DNA of 64,000 bases from Duncaniella sp. (GTDB taxonomy: Bacteria > Bacteroidota > Bacteroidia > Bacteroidales > Muribaculaceae): positions 1 to 64,000 of the forward strand of contig JAIDUB010000110.1 of the NCBI GenBank assembly GCA_029060405.1, read 5' to 3'. The notes beneath the pieces were generated by a model, which worked only from the letters and a program-made list of their open reading frames with translations, did no database searches and had not been told where the DNA came from. Shown here piece by piece: positions 17,462 through 27,134 of this stretch. Position 1 is the first letter of the stretch, and each line of letters opens with the position of its first letter. Made by a program: the position numbers and the translations under genes.

Positions 17462-18849
17462 TTTTCGGGAATATTTGATGGAATGAATGATATATCTTTT
17501 ATGGCGATACCGTCGCCCACGCTCTTTATCGCATCGTCGATTTTGGCAATCACCTTGTCAATCTCGGCGAAATGAGTGTTGAACTGCGGAATGAAATCAG
17601 TCGAGCCCTTATGTCGCAAGGTTTCCAGCACGCCCGCAATGGTATAATTGTCAAGGCCCATGGCCGGGATAAGAGGCTGCTGCGACTGCTCGTCGGGCAG
17701 ATATTCGCGGGTGACGAGTCCTGACCTGATGAGTTCGTCGGCCACGAGTTCGGTAAGGCGCGGCGGTATCTCATACCGCGCTGAAATCTGGTCGACGGTG
17801 AGCGGCTTCTGCTTGGTCTCGAAGCGGTGCACTATCACCGTGAGCACCGAGAGCGACACCCGGCGGCGATAGTCGAGCGACACGGTGTCGATTTCCTCCT
17901 CGAAACTGAAACGGAAGAAATTCTGGGAAGAGTAGCATATAAGCGCGCCCGTGAGCGTGATCAGCCATGAAAACTGGAGCCAGAGCAGCATGAGCGGCAA
18001 AAACGAGAACGTGCCGTAGATAGCGTTGTATTTCGACACATAAAGCTGTCCGCTTGCAAAAAGCCACTGAAGCACCTGAAATGACGTACCGGCAAGCACT
18101 CCGGCGATAAACGCATTGGTAAATTTCACCTTTGTATTGGGAATCAGCATATAGGCCGCCGTGAAAAACAGCCATGCCAGCACGTATGACGCCACATCGA
18201 GCAGCACAGCCGTCACGGGCGATATGAAATGCGCCGGAAGTATCTTCTGAATCGTGGTCGACACGAGTATCTGCAAGCCGCCCGAACATATCATGAGTAT
18301 GGGCAGGATGATACATATGGCCGTGTAGTCGGTAAGTTTGCGGAAAATCGACCTCCCCTCCCTGATATTCCATATGGAATTGAAGGAATCCTCCACGCTC
18401 ATAAGAAGCGAAATTATCGTCCACAGTAGCACCACTATACCCACGCCCACGAAAACCCCCTCCGAGGCTTGGGCAAGAGCTCCGTCGATAAACCGCAATC
18501 CCACCTCGAGTGCATATTGCTGCGACGGGAAGAGATGAAAAAGCTGCGACTTGATGATATTCTGAAACCCGAATCCCCGCCCTATTGCGAAAAGCAGCGC
18601 GAGCGCCGGAACGATAGCCAGCATCGTCTGATAGGTGAGCGAACAGGCCTGAGTCTGAAGATCTTTATTGAAAAACGATCGCACCGTGAGGTTAAGAGTC
18701 TTTATGACGTTGACCTTCCACCCCGAGCGGGTATCGCGCCACACTCCTGCCGACACATACTCCCACGTGCGCTGCCCCCACGCTGTCACGCGGTCGACTA
18801 ATCCTGACTTTTCGTGCGTAGGTTGAGTAGATTGAGACTGTGAGGACAT
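17458..18849 (-). CDS. YihY/BrkB family inner-membrane protein
   Basis: This 463-residue protein has six hydrophobic segments in residues 60-320 and the YihY-type blocks [41 protein letters not shown] and [21 protein letters not shown] cytoplasmic C-terminal domain of about 130 residues contains a winged-helix-like segment ([24 protein letters not shown]). The function of the family is unsettled; the old label RNase BN is wrong for it. A weak TATATTTG promoter box lies on the minus strand at 18883-18876. It is the first gene of the yihY-ridA-menE unit. Confidence 0.88.
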   Translation of the reverse strand: MSSQSQSTQPTHEKSGLVDRVTAWGQRTWEYVSAGVWRDTRSGWKVNVIKTLNLTVRSFFNKDLQTQACSLTYQTMLAIVPALALLFAIGRGFGFQNIIKSQLFHLFPSQQYALEVGLRFIDGALAQASEGVFVGVGIVVLLWTIISLLMSVEDSFNSIWNIREGRSIFRKLTDYTAICIILPILMICSGGLQILVSTTIQKILPAHFISPVTAVLLDVASYVLAWLFFTAAYMLIPNTKVKFTNAFIAGVLAGTSFQVLQWLFASGQLYVSKYNAIYGTFSFLPLMLLWLQFSWLITLTGALICYSSQNFFRFSFEEEIDTVSLDYRRRVSLSVLTVIVHRFETKQKPLTVDQISARYEIPPRLTELVADELIRSGLVTREYLPDEQSQQPLIPAMGLDNYTIAGVLETLRHKGSTDFIPQFNTHFAEIDKVIAKIDDAIKSVGDGIAIKDISFIPSNIPEK

Positions 18850-18987
18850 ATTTAAAAAAGTTTTATTTAGAATAACAAATATAATGGAAAAATGTCGGAT
18901 ACACTACAGATTCCGGCCAAAAAATATAGCGGCATCACCATTATAGACCTGAAATTATTAAAATGTGTGAAAAATAGCCGTCATCTA

Positions 18988-19018
18988 TTGCGGGAATAAA
19001 AAAAACGGCTTAACTTTG
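18988..19018 (+). promoter_or_regulatory. Promoter of tRNA-Glu
   Basis: TTG at 18988-18990, exactly 20 bp, then TAACTTTG at 19011-19018 match the Bacteroidetes consensus. The predicted transcript start is only a few bases before the mature tRNA 5' end. Confidence 0.78.
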
Positions 19019-19028
19019 CAGTGCAAAT

Positions 19029-19101
19029 GGCGATTTAGTGTAGTGGCCTAGCACGCCACCCTCTCACGGTGGAGACCAGGGTTCGATTCCCTGATTCGCT
19101 A
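19029..19101 (+). tRNA. tRNA-Glu (anticodon CTC)
   Basis: The cloverleaf has anticodon stem CCACC/GGTGG, loop CTCTCAC with anticodon CTC (glutamate, codon GAG), T-stem CAGGG/CCCTG and discriminator A. The acceptor stem contains a G-T wobble at 1:72 and a T-T mismatch at 6:67. CCA is not encoded. It has its own promoter and terminator. Confidence 0.92.
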
Positions 19102-19108
19102 CAACGCC

Positions 19109-19142
19109 AAAAAGGTCATCCGGTTTCGGATGACCTTTTTTT
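19109..19142 (+). terminator. Rho-independent terminator after tRNA-Glu
   Basis: A perfect stem, AAAAAGGTCATCCG/CGGATGACCTTTTT, with a 4-nt loop is followed by further T residues. Confidence 0.92.
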
Positions 19143-19187
19143 GTTGCCACTGCGGCCGTTTTTTGTCACCACTGCGGTCAGGGGCTT

Positions 19188-19216
19188 TTTGATATAAAAT
19201 AAATGTCATAAATTTG
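19188..19216 (+). promoter_or_regulatory. Probable promoter of the GH31 gene
   Basis: TTTG at 19188-19191 and TAAATTTG at 19209-19216 are separated by 17 bp, slightly short for the consensus. The distance to the GH31 start codon (36 bp) is reasonable. Confidence 0.5.
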
Positions 19217-19251
19217 CATTACCGAATAATCTCCATGACAAACAAAAAAAT

Positions 19252-21405
19252 ATGAATTTTATCCGACTTATAGTTATTTTGGCGTGTGCGCTTAATGTCG
19301 TTACTGCAAATGCTGCAATCGATTGGCATGAGGTAGTACCGGGAGTATGGAAAGGGATCGTAGGCACGCCCGAGGATTATTCGCTGCTTTCGGTCGCGGA
19401 CTGTAAGCCTAATCTTGACGGATTCTCACGGCTGCCGCAGGTAGGACTGCCCGCGCTTGCTGATAAAATTACTGGCACTGTATCTGACGGCAAGACTTCA
19501 CTGAGCATTCCTCTTGTAAAAAATGAACAGATATACGGTTTCGGACTGAATTTTCAGAACGTGCACCAGCGTGGTAAAATACTTAATCTCCATGTCGACC
19601 ACTTCGGAGGCAAGGACACGGGACGCAATCATGCACCTGTGCCGTTTTATGTGTCGAGTGCGGGATACGGCATATTCGTAAATTCCGCCCGATATCTGAC
19701 CGTATATGCAGGCTCGGGAGCAAGAAAGGACAGCCCTGACGCTCCGGTTGCCAAAGACCGCAACACCGACCGCAGCTGGACATCCCGTCCCTACTCTGAC
19801 GCCGTGTCGGTGCTCGTCCCCGCTCCCGGCGCAGAGATATATCTCATAGCCGGGCCTACACCGATGGATGTAGTGAGACGTTACAACCTCCTGTGCGGAG
19901 GCGGGCCGCTCCCCCCGCGCTGGGGACTCGGATTCACTCAGCGCACCCCGACAAAATATAGTGCAGACAAAGTAAAGAACGAGGCCGACGAGTTTGAGCG
20001 CATGGGCTATCCACTCGACTTCATCGGTCTGGAGCCCGGATGGCAGAGCAAGGCTTATCCATGCACTTTCGAGTGGGACTCGACCCGTTTCGCCGACCCG
20101 CAGGCATTTGTGGCGGATATGCTCGCCCGCAAGGTGCGTGTAAACCTATGGACCAATCCCTACGTCTCGCCCGACTCAAAGATATATAATGAGATGTATC
20201 CCCTCAGCGGTTCGCACACCGTATGGTGCGGCATTGTGCCGGACTTAGCCGATGAGAACGCGCGCCGCCTCTGGCAGGACAAGCTCGACAGGGAGCATAT
20301 CGGCATCGGAGTCAGCGGATATAAGATCGACGAAGTGGACGGATATGACTTCTACCTGTGGCCCGATGTGGCGACATTCCCCTCGGGAGTTTCGGCCGAA
20401 CAGATGCGGCAGACTTACGGCCTGTGGGTGCAGAAAGTCACAGACGATGCGTTCAGGAAACGCAACACACGCACCTTCGGACTGGTGCGTGCCTCAAACG
20501 CCGGAGGCAATTCATATCCCTACGTGCTATATAATGACAATTACAACCACGAGGATTTTATAACCGCACTCATCAACTCAGGTTTCTGCGGTGTGCTATG
20601 GACACCCGAGGTGCGCGGTTCAAAGTCAAGCGAGGAGTGGCTGCGACGCATCCAGTCGGTGGTATTCTCGCCGATGGCGATGATTAACGCTTGGTCGAGC
20701 GGCACGAAACCATGGTCGTTTCCGGATGTTGCCGAGCAGGTCAAGGAGTATTCCCTGCTGCGCATGAGGATGATGCCCTACTGGTACAGTGAATTTGCCC
20801 GCTATCACTTTGACGGCATCCCCCCGTTCCGTGCCATGAACCTTGAGCCGGGATTCAATCCCGAGACTGCAGCCTCGACAGTTATGAAATCCACCAGTCT
20901 CGATGACGATCCCTATCTTGAGGCGGTAAGCAAGGAGATCAAAGATCAGTACATGGCGGGCGAATATCTGCTTGTAGCACCGATGTTTGCCGGTCAGACC
21001 TCACGCAAGGTCGTTCTCCCCGCCGGTGACTGGTATGACTTCTACACAGGTGAATATGTCGGTAACGCCCGAACTCTCGAAGTAACACCCGGGCTTGACC
21101 GAATACCGGTCTACGTCAAGGACGGCGCCATAATCCCTATGACCGACCCGCTGCTCCACGCTCCCACCAAGGGTGAAAAGTATAATCTCGAAATCCGTCA
21201 CTATGGTAAAAAGGACGGTCACTACCGTCTGTATGATGATGACGGCGAAACTTTCGATTATGAAAAAGGTGACTATGCGTGGCGCGATATCAAGGTAGAG
21301 CGTCAGAAAAACGGCATGCTCAAAGGCTCCATATCCAAGGTTGAAAAGAATAAGCCGAACAATATAGGTAAAGTCACATGGAGATTCATGACTGAAAACA
21401 AGTAA
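19252..21405 (+). CDS. Secreted glycoside hydrolase family 31 enzyme
   Basis: This 717-residue enzyme has a signal peptide (residues 1-22, ending VTANAA) and so acts in the periplasm or at the surface. The family 31 barrel starts near 215 (GPLPPRWGLGFTQ). Asp360 in YKIDEVDG is the likely catalytic nucleophile, and Asp429 in LYNDNYNHED the likely acid/base. A C-terminal beta domain carries the LLVAPMFAGQTSRKVVLPAGDWYDFYTG block seen in GH31. The acid/base region differs from the usual W-x-GD motif, so alpha-glucosidase, alpha-xylosidase and alpha-galactosidase activities are all possible. It is followed directly by the remains of another glycan-related gene. Confidence 0.88.
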   Translation: MNFIRLIVILACALNVVTANAAIDWHEVVPGVWKGIVGTPEDYSLLSVADCKPNLDGFSRLPQVGLPALADKITGTVSDGKTSLSIPLVKNEQIYGFGLNFQNVHQRGKILNLHVDHFGGKDTGRNHAPVPFYVSSAGYGIFVNSARYLTVYAGSGARKDSPDAPVAKDRNTDRSWTSRPYSDAVSVLVPAPGAEIYLIAGPTPMDVVRRYNLLCGGGPLPPRWGLGFTQRTPTKYSADKVKNEADEFERMGYPLDFIGLEPGWQSKAYPCTFEWDSTRFADPQAFVADMLARKVRVNLWTNPYVSPDSKIYNEMYPLSGSHTVWCGIVPDLADENARRLWQDKLDREHIGIGVSGYKIDEVDGYDFYLWPDVATFPSGVSAEQMRQTYGLWVQKVTDDAFRKRNTRTFGLVRASNAGGNSYPYVLYNDNYNHEDFITALINSGFCGVLWTPEVRGSKSSEEWLRRIQSVVFSPMAMINAWSSGTKPWSFPDVAEQVKEYSLLRMRMMPYWYSEFARYHFDGIPPFRAMNLEPGFNPETAASTVMKSTSLDDDPYLEAVSKEIKDQYMAGEYLLVAPMFAGQTSRKVVLPAGDWYDFYTGEYVGNARTLEVTPGLDRIPVYVKDGAIIPMTDPLLHAPTKGEKYNLEIRHYGKKDGHYRLYDDDGETFDYEKGDYAWRDIKVERQKNGMLKGSISKVEKNKPNNIGKVTWRFMTENK

Positions 21406-21418
21406 TAATGACATATTG

Positions 21419-21691
21419 ATGAAGTAACTTTTCATTGCGTCGGCCCTGCTGCTGCCGTTGATGATGACGGCACAGTCATATAGAGGCAATTTTGGCCATA
21501 ATCCACTCGAACGTGACACGCATCGCGTGTTGCAGTACACACCCACGGCCGACGGATATATAATGTCGGAAAACGGCAAGAACCTCTATCCCCCTGATTT
21601 TCTACTGACCCGCTTTTTGGTCGCCAATGCGGCCGGGGGCGCCACTCCCCGCCCCTGCATTATTTTTTCCGCTCCAAATTTTTCATTTTAA
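21419..21691 (+). pseudogene. Broken gene: secreted DUF4450-like glycosidase-associated protein, 5' remnant
   Basis: The frame starts ATG AAG TAA, so the third codon is a stop. It continues in the same frame as a good signal peptide (LFIASALLLPLMMTAQ) and about 40 residues of mature protein (NPLERDTHRVLQYTPTADGY, MSENGKNLY). That beginning resembles the N-terminus of DUF4450-type proteins found with Bacteroidales glycosidases (an LQYTP...NGxN pattern). The similarity dissolves after about 21610. It lies 13 bp after the GH31 stop and was probably its operon partner. Gene death by nonsense mutation plus 3' deletion is the simplest reading. Confidence 0.65.
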
Positions 21692-21710
21692 ATATATATC
21701 CATACCTTTG
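21680..21710 (+). promoter_or_regulatory. Probable promoter of the 171-residue secreted protein
   Basis: TACCTTTG at 21703-21710 matches the -7 consensus. The -33 region (TTTTC at about 21680) is weak. The start codon is 30 bp downstream. Confidence 0.55.
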
Positions 21711-21739
21711 GGGAATGAACCTGATAAACATTCTCAACC

Positions 21740-22255
21740 ATGAAACTTTTCAAAATCCTCTTTCCGGCAATAATAGCCCTCACAACGGCTATTGCCCCCT
21801 TATCTATTGCTGCACAAAACATCACGGCAGGAGAACTTTCAGCCAAGGTCAATGATCTTTCCACCGAGCAAATCGTATCAATGGCACATACACTCCTCGA
21901 CACTCCGCTCGCCGGGAACGAAGAGACTGTAAAAGCGTATAACACAATTATACTGATGTGGCTCACCAATACTCATGAAATTACCATTTCAATGAATGTA
22001 ATTCCGGAATTGAGCACTAATGCCAATATCATGATGGCCTATTTATCTGCCGAAATAATCAACATGAACAAGCTCGGTCTCAAAAAGAATGACAAGACCA
22101 CTTTCATAGAGTCGATGAAAGATGTACTGAAATATTATCTTGTCAACAAGGAGGCTATCGGCCGAATTCCTGAATTGAACAAGCTTAGCCGCACCGCGTC
22201 AGGCGAACTCGACAAGAAGCTCGGCAAAATGTACGACGCCTCAATGCGCCGATAA
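21740..22255 (+). CDS. Small secreted protein of unknown function
   Basis: I do not recognise this 171-residue protein. It has a signal peptide (about 1-26, ending SIAAQ) and a helical, low-aromatic mature part with segments such as LSTEQIVSMAHTLLDTPLAGNEET and a basic C-terminus (KLGKMYDASMRR). It has its own promoter box and converges on the WYL regulator gene, with stops 9 bp apart. Codon use is less GC-biased than in neighbouring housekeeping genes. It could be a periplasmic stress or adhesion factor; nothing in the sequence decides this. Confidence 0.7.
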   Translation: MKLFKILFPAIIALTTAIAPLSIAAQNITAGELSAKVNDLSTEQIVSMAHTLLDTPLAGNEETVKAYNTIILMWLTNTHEITISMNVIPELSTNANIMMAYLSAEIINMNKLGLKKNDKTTFIESMKDVLKYYLVNKEAIGRIPELNKLSRTASGELDKKLGKMYDASMRR

Positions 22256-22264
22256 AAAATAATC

Positions 22265-23197
22265 TCAGCCTTCGCCCTGCGCCTTGCCCTCACCGGCGGG
22301 CGCAGTCTCATATAGTGCAAGCGATGCGCGGAGCGACTCCACTATCATGGCTTTCAGCTCGGGAGGCGATACTACCTCGATGTTGGGGCCCATCGACAGG
22401 AGCTCCTGAACAAAGTCGGGCGTGAGCTTGATGTGATAGTAAAAAATCGAGTAGCGGTCGTGGATCACCTCGCTCTGGGAGGGATGGAGCGGCAGCGCGC
22501 GCAGATATTTGGCCTGTCGGGCATCGGCTTTTATGGCCACCCGGTGAGCCTGCCCCTTGGTGAACACTATTCCGAATGCCTCGCTCACGAATTCCTCGGC
22601 ATCAAAGTCGGCCGGAATAGTGAATGTACCCTCATCGAGGGTGACATCGCTCATGCGGTCGAGCGCATAGGTCTTTATGGTGTCATCCTTCACATTCAGT
22701 CCGGTCACATACCAGCGCTGACGGAATATCTTCAGGAAATAAGGCTCGATGACTACGCCGCGGGTAGGGTTGACGCGGGTGTAGGGATGATAGGTAAACC
22801 GCAGGGGATGATTGCTGCGCAGAGCCTCGGTCACGGTTGCGAGATGCTCGCGCGCCGAGGGGACATCCTCGAGAAACACGCGGCTCGAAATATCGCGCAC
22901 TCCGCTGAGCACGTCGCTTATCGTGGCGGAGTTAAGCATCCAGTCGGTCACGCTCCCGTCGTGGGCGCCCGCCCCGCGTATGGAGTACTCGTAAGTGGCG
23001 GGGTTACACTCGATAGTGACATTAAACAGCTCCTCGATAGCCTGACGGTAGGTATAGAATGTGCGCCGCGGCAGTGGCGACCCGTCGGAGAATCGCGACC
23101 GCATCCACAGTTCGTTGAGCCGCTCGCGGGTTATGGACCCGTAGCGCACTATCGTATCTATAAGCCAGATGTATCTTCCCAAAAGGTTACGTGACAT
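22265..23197 (-). CDS. WYL-domain transcriptional regulator
   Basis: An N-terminal winged-helix region (about 1-75, LINxGSITRERLNELWMRS-like sequence and RRTFYTYRQAIEELF) is followed by a WYL domain (about 125-200, LRFTYHPYTRVNPTRGVVIEP and IFRQRWYVTGLN) and a WCX-type C-terminal part. WYL domains bind nucleic acid or nucleotide ligands and often control stress or defence genes. The track start at 23224 is a TTG inside a promoter-like box; the ATG at 23197 (protein start MSRNLLGRY, 310 residues) is preferred. It is divergent from the 1193-residue secreted protein, which it may regulate. Confidence 0.85.
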   Translation of the reverse strand: MSRNLLGRYIWLIDTIVRYGSITRERLNELWMRSRFSDGSPLPRRTFYTYRQAIEELFNVTIECNPATYEYSIRGAGAHDGSVTDWMLNSATISDVLSGVRDISSRVFLEDVPSAREHLATVTEALRSNHPLRFTYHPYTRVNPTRGVVIEPYFLKIFRQRWYVTGLNVKDDTIKTYALDRMSDVTLDEGTFTIPADFDAEEFVSEAFGIVFTKGQAHRVAIKADARQAKYLRALPLHPSQSEVIHDRYSIFYYHIKLTPDFVQELLSMGPNIEVVSPPELKAMIVESLRASLALYETAPAGEGKAQGEG

Positions 23198-23243
23198 GAC
23201 AATTTGCCGTTTTATTTTTCCCAAATTTACAGTTTTTCCTTGA

Positions 23244-23251
23244 CAAATGTA
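23244..23251 (-). promoter_or_regulatory. -7 box upstream of the WYL regulator
   Basis: TACATTTG on the minus strand matches TAnnTTTG and lies about 50 bp before the ATG at 23197. No clear -33 element was found. Confidence 0.45.
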
Positions 23252-23323
23252 TAAAAAATTATAATTTTTTGTATTTTCACGACCAAAAAGGCAGAATCAA
23301 CGAAAAATCATCCATATTTATAT

Positions 23324-23331
23324 TAACTTTG
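23324..23331 (+). promoter_or_regulatory. -7 box upstream of the 1193-residue secreted protein
   Basis: TAACTTTG is an exact -7 match, 73 bp before the start codon. The -33 region is not recognisable, as might be expected of an activated promoter. Confidence 0.55.
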
Positions 23332-23403
23332 CACAATATTGCACCATCTGTACCATTTTTTTACCGTAACCGAATCAACAAACCATAACTACATATCTGA
23401 CCA

Positions 23404-26400
23404 ATGAACAAATCTATCATTATCACCGCTCTGGCTGCCCTGATGGGAATCTCAGCCACGGTAGAGGCGCGCACTCCTGTGGATTTACGCCGGAAAGCAG
23501 CCGAGGACGCGGCTTTCAAGTGGGCACCGAAACATGAGGCCGACAACAACTGGAAGGTAATCTCAAGCCGGCCGTCAAAATCGGTCGCCAAGGCTTTGGA
23601 GACCGTAACCACCCCCGACGTCAGCTGGAACGGCGCCGACGACTACACCTATATCGAAATGCCCGACGGCGAAATCTGGTATGCGGCCACCACTATCCGC
23701 AAGGAGGCGGTGAGCCAGTCAGAATATTATACCGAGTATGCCTATACGGGTATAGAGATCAAGATTTACGACACGGATTTCAATCAGACGGCCTACATCA
23801 ACTCCCCCATCAACGTACCTGATGGTTTCGAGCGCTGTACAAGCATACAGGTTGCCGCCAATGTCACCCAAAAGTTCTTTAACTTCGACAATAACTACGA
23901 AGTCATGGTAATGTGCACCTTCAAGCCTGCCGACGGTTACGGTGCAATACCTTTCACCGACGTATTCTCGCTCAACGGTCCCGACACCCCCGCCGAGAAG
24001 ATCGCAACCCTTCCGGGCTACTACACCTCGGCCGTCAACGCTTCTACAAGCAAGTGGAGCGAGGATTACTACATGGTATTCTTCTCGGGCGAGACATATA
24101 CCGACACCGAGATGCTCTATACCTTCGACGTATATACCAAGGCTTCATACAGCAAGCCCGAGGCTACTGTAATCAAGAGCTTCACCATCGACATGATGAA
24201 GATCATGGCCGACGGTGAAAATGAGACTCTCCCCGTAATCCTCAACGCCCACGACGGCGAGGCATACGTGGCCGTGTCGCAGTATGAAAAGACATTCTTC
24301 GAAGATCCCTTCGACTGGTACAACGACAATCTCACCCCCGACAACAATTACATCATCGATCTCTACAAGACTTCAGGCTGGAGCCCGAAAGAGCTCAATC
24401 TCGTATCGACCACCAAGATCGCATGCGAGAGCCCTGCCGAACCCTACATGATGCGTTCATACTGTCTGGGACGTTTCCGTCTCGACGGCGACATTTCGTT
24501 TGACTTCGGCACCGGCGACGATCCCGCGTTCATCCTCACCATCAACGACGCCGATATGCGCGACAACTCCGAGTCATACTTCGCAGTATATAACGTAGCC
24601 GGCAATGTAATGACTACTTTCGGCGAGAATTCCGACGCTCTCATGCTCCTTTCCGACGTGCCCGGTTATCCGCAGCAGTATTGCTTCGTGCAGCCCGACG
24701 CAAGCGGCAACTATCAGTTCAACATGGTCAACTATCCCGAACTTGACCTTGCCGCCTCGCTGCCTATCGCTATTACCGAGGACAACCAGCTCTACGGCCT
24801 GTCGTTCACGCTCGACCGTGTGCCCGGTCAGGGCAGCTACGGTTATGCCGTGGCAGCACAGCAGGGCGACGAGACCGCCGATGGCGATACGTTCCACCCC
24901 GTGCTGTGGTTTGACCGCAACGGTGTGTTCAGCCACATCGACCGCGTCATGGGAGGCAAGGATGTGGCCATGATGAGCCCCTACATAATGGCCAACGGTC
25001 TGACCCCCTACGTATTCAATACCGATGTAAAACGTGAATACATGGCATTCGTGCTGCGCAGCACTAACCACGGCGCGGAAAAATCCGTTTATGACCTTAT
25101 AGTGGTCAACGAAGACGGCGAAAACAATCTTTGCTACCAATTCCCCGTCGACGCCACCGGTATCAACGCCGCGCTCGTCAATACCGCCACCAACCCCGCA
25201 ATCTGGGTCACCTACCGCATCGCCGGCTCCGATGAGTTCACATCTGATTTCATCAAGCTCCCCCTCAACAAATGGGAAGGCGAAGGCACCGCTGAAAATC
25301 CATATATCATCCACACCGCCGGTGATTTCGGCCTTATCAAGAATAACCTCGCAGCCCACTACCTCGTGGCCGACGACATTGACTTCGACGGCACTACATT
25401 AGAAGGCTTCAGCGGAATATTCACCGGCTCGCTCGACGGCGCGGGACACACACTGAGCAATTTCACTTTGTCAGGCTCACCCGTATTCTCTACCGTAGGA
25501 CAAGTTGACGCCGACAAAGCTGTGATCAAGAATCTCACATTCTCCCACGTCACAGTCGACAACGCTCCCGCAGTACTGGCCGGCAGTGTCTACACCACCT
25601 CGATTGAAAATGTATATGTATATGACCTCAACGCCAATATTACAGGCGACATGGAATTCGGCGGTCTGGTCAACGGCGCGCGTTTCAGCACCGAAATAAA
25701 GGGTTGCGCCGTGATGGGTACCATCAATGCGCCTGAAGCTGCCGGAGTTGGCGGCGTGGCTTATCTGCTCTCCAATTCCGCCATCGAAGCATCGGTATTT
25801 GACGGCGAGATCACTGCAGGCAGCGAAGCCGGCGGTATTGTAGCAGAGATAGCCGACGACAAGTCAACCGTCACCGACTGCCATGTGAAAGCATCAATTA
25901 CAGCCAAGCACACCATAGGCGGTATCGCAGCAACATCCGGCCGCGGACTTATCAGTGACTGCCTTGTAGAAGGCGCGATCACAGCCACCGAGGCACACAA
26001 CGCCTACTCTTACTACAACGACGGCTTTGTAAAGGAAATCAACACCGGCGGTATCGTAGGCAGCCTCCAGCGCCCCACTGCCGATTTCGAGACAGGTGAA
26101 ACCAATGCAGGTGTAGCCGTAACCAAAAACGTTGTGGCTCTCGAGTCAATCACCATCCCCGAAAGCGACGAGCTCTACGCCACCGCCCACCGCATCGTAG
26201 GCCGCACTTCCATCAACGATGATCCCGCCATAGTAAGCGAGAAATATAATCCCGCCACCGGCGACTGGGATACTACATGGGGCGACCGCCTTGCCGAGGA
26301 AGGCATCACCGACAACTATGCCCTCGCTCCCCTCGCAGTGGTGGATCCGGCTCTCGAAGCGGGACTCAATACCGTAGAAGGCGAATCACTTGAAGCCGGT

Positions 26401-26985
26401 AAGGCCGACACTGAGTTCTTCGAAGGACTCGGATTCAAGTTCAACGGCTACTCGGCATCCGAGCCTTGGGTATCAGGCGCATCACTCCCCGCGCTCTATT
26501 TCGAGAACACGGTAGGCGCATCGATCTCTTTTGACCCCGCCGCTATCAGCATCGTGGAAGGTCAGAAAGAATATGTTATGCTCATGCTTGAAAAAGTGGA
26601 ATTCGACGCACTCACTATCGAGTCAACCGACGAATCAGGCTGCTACATCACTCCCGTAGAGCTCGACGAGGACGGCAATGTAGTGTGTGAGGTCGTATGT
26701 CTCAAGACAGGCTCTTACGTAATCACCGCCACCAACGGCACAGTGTCAGGCACCCTCACCGTAACCGGCACCTCGGGCATAGCATCGGTAGCCGGTGACA
26801 CGAAAGCCGCCATATCATATGACGGTTCGGCAGTGAACGCACCCGCATGCGATATCACCGTATACTCCGTGACCGGAATTGAAGTAGCCCGCGGCCGCAA
26901 CCACGTGTCCACCACAAGCCTTCAGCCCGGCATATACGTAGCCACCGCATCCGGCGCAGAAGCATTGAAATTCGTGGTCAGATAA
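23404..26985 (+). CDS. Large secreted beta-repeat protein with T9SS-type C-terminal domain
   Basis: This 1193-residue protein has a signal peptide (1-22). Residues 25-620 form a beta-rich domain I cannot name. Residues 622-900 are a GLUG/beta-helix-like repeat region (ENPYIIHTAGDFGLI, FTGSLDGAGHTLSNFTLSG, GGIVAEIADDKSTVTDCHV, GGIAATSGRGLISDCLVEG). The last 70 residues (ITVYSVTGIEVARG, LQPGIYVATA, KFVVR) match the type IX secretion C-terminal sorting pattern. It is therefore probably exported across the outer membrane and anchored at the surface. Acidic composition and repeats suggest an adhesin. A terminator hairpin follows. Confidence 0.78.
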   Translation: MNKSIIITALAALMGISATVEARTPVDLRRKAAEDAAFKWAPKHEADNNWKVISSRPSKSVAKALETVTTPDVSWNGADDYTYIEMPDGEIWYAATTIRKEAVSQSEYYTEYAYTGIEIKIYDTDFNQTAYINSPINVPDGFERCTSIQVAANVTQKFFNFDNNYEVMVMCTFKPADGYGAIPFTDVFSLNGPDTPAEKIATLPGYYTSAVNASTSKWSEDYYMVFFSGETYTDTEMLYTFDVYTKASYSKPEATVIKSFTIDMMKIMADGENETLPVILNAHDGEAYVAVSQYEKTFFEDPFDWYNDNLTPDNNYIIDLYKTSGWSPKELNLVSTTKIACESPAEPYMMRSYCLGRFRLDGDISFDFGTGDDPAFILTINDADMRDNSESYFAVYNVAGNVMTTFGENSDALMLLSDVPGYPQQYCFVQPDASGNYQFNMVNYPELDLAASLPIAITEDNQLYGLSFTLDRVPGQGSYGYAVAAQQGDETADGDTFHPVLWFDRNGVFSHIDRVMGGKDVAMMSPYIMANGLTPYVFNTDVKREYMAFVLRSTNHGAEKSVYDLIVVNEDGENNLCYQFPVDATGINAALVNTATNPAIWVTYRIAGSDEFTSDFIKLPLNKWEGEGTAENPYIIHTAGDFGLIKNNLAAHYLVADDIDFDGTTLEGFSGIFTGSLDGAGHTLSNFTLSGSPVFSTVGQVDADKAVIKNLTFSHVTVDNAPAVLAGSVYTTSIENVYVYDLNANITGDMEFGGLVNGARFSTEIKGCAVMGTINAPEAAGVGGVAYLLSNSAIEASVFDGEITAGSEAGGIVAEIADDKSTVTDCHVKASITAKHTIGGIAATSGRGLISDCLVEGAITATEAHNAYSYYNDGFVKEINTGGIVGSLQRPTADFETGETNAGVAVTKNVVALESITIPESDELYATAHRIVGRTSINDDPAIVSEKYNPATGDWDTTWGDRLAEEGITDNYALAPLAVVDPALEAGLNTVEGESLEAGKADTEFFEGLGFKFNGYSASEPWVSGASLPALYFENTVGASISFDPAAISIVEGQKEYVMLMLEKVEFDALTIESTDESGCYITPVELDEDGNVVCEVVCLKTGSYVITATNGTVSGTLTVTGTSGIASVAGDTKAAISYDGSAVNAPACDITVYSVTGIEVARGRNHVSTTSLQPGIYVATASGAEALKFVVR

Positions 26986-27009
26986 AGCACTGTCATCATC
27001 ATGTCAACA

Positions 27010-27045
27010 AGCGAGGACGGCCCCGGCCGCCCTCGCTTTTCATTT
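27010..27045 (+). terminator. Rho-independent terminator after the large secreted protein
   Basis: Arms GCGAGG-CGGCC and GGCCG-CCTCGC form a stem with one mismatch, followed by TTTTCATTT. Confidence 0.8.
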
Positions 27046-27107
27046 CATGAAGTCAAAAAAATTATCAAAATTTTCTTATGCGTCTTTTATATTAGGACAC
27101 TTTTTGC

Positions 27108-27115
27108 TATTTTTG
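27108..27115 (+). promoter_or_regulatory. -7 box of the AAA/DUF4143 ATPase
   Basis: TATTTTTG matches TAnnTTTG and lies 19 bp before the ATG. It sits inside an imperfect dyad (ggacac ... tgtcc) that could be an operator. Confidence 0.5.
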
Positions 27116-27134
27116 TCCCAAAAACACGGACACT

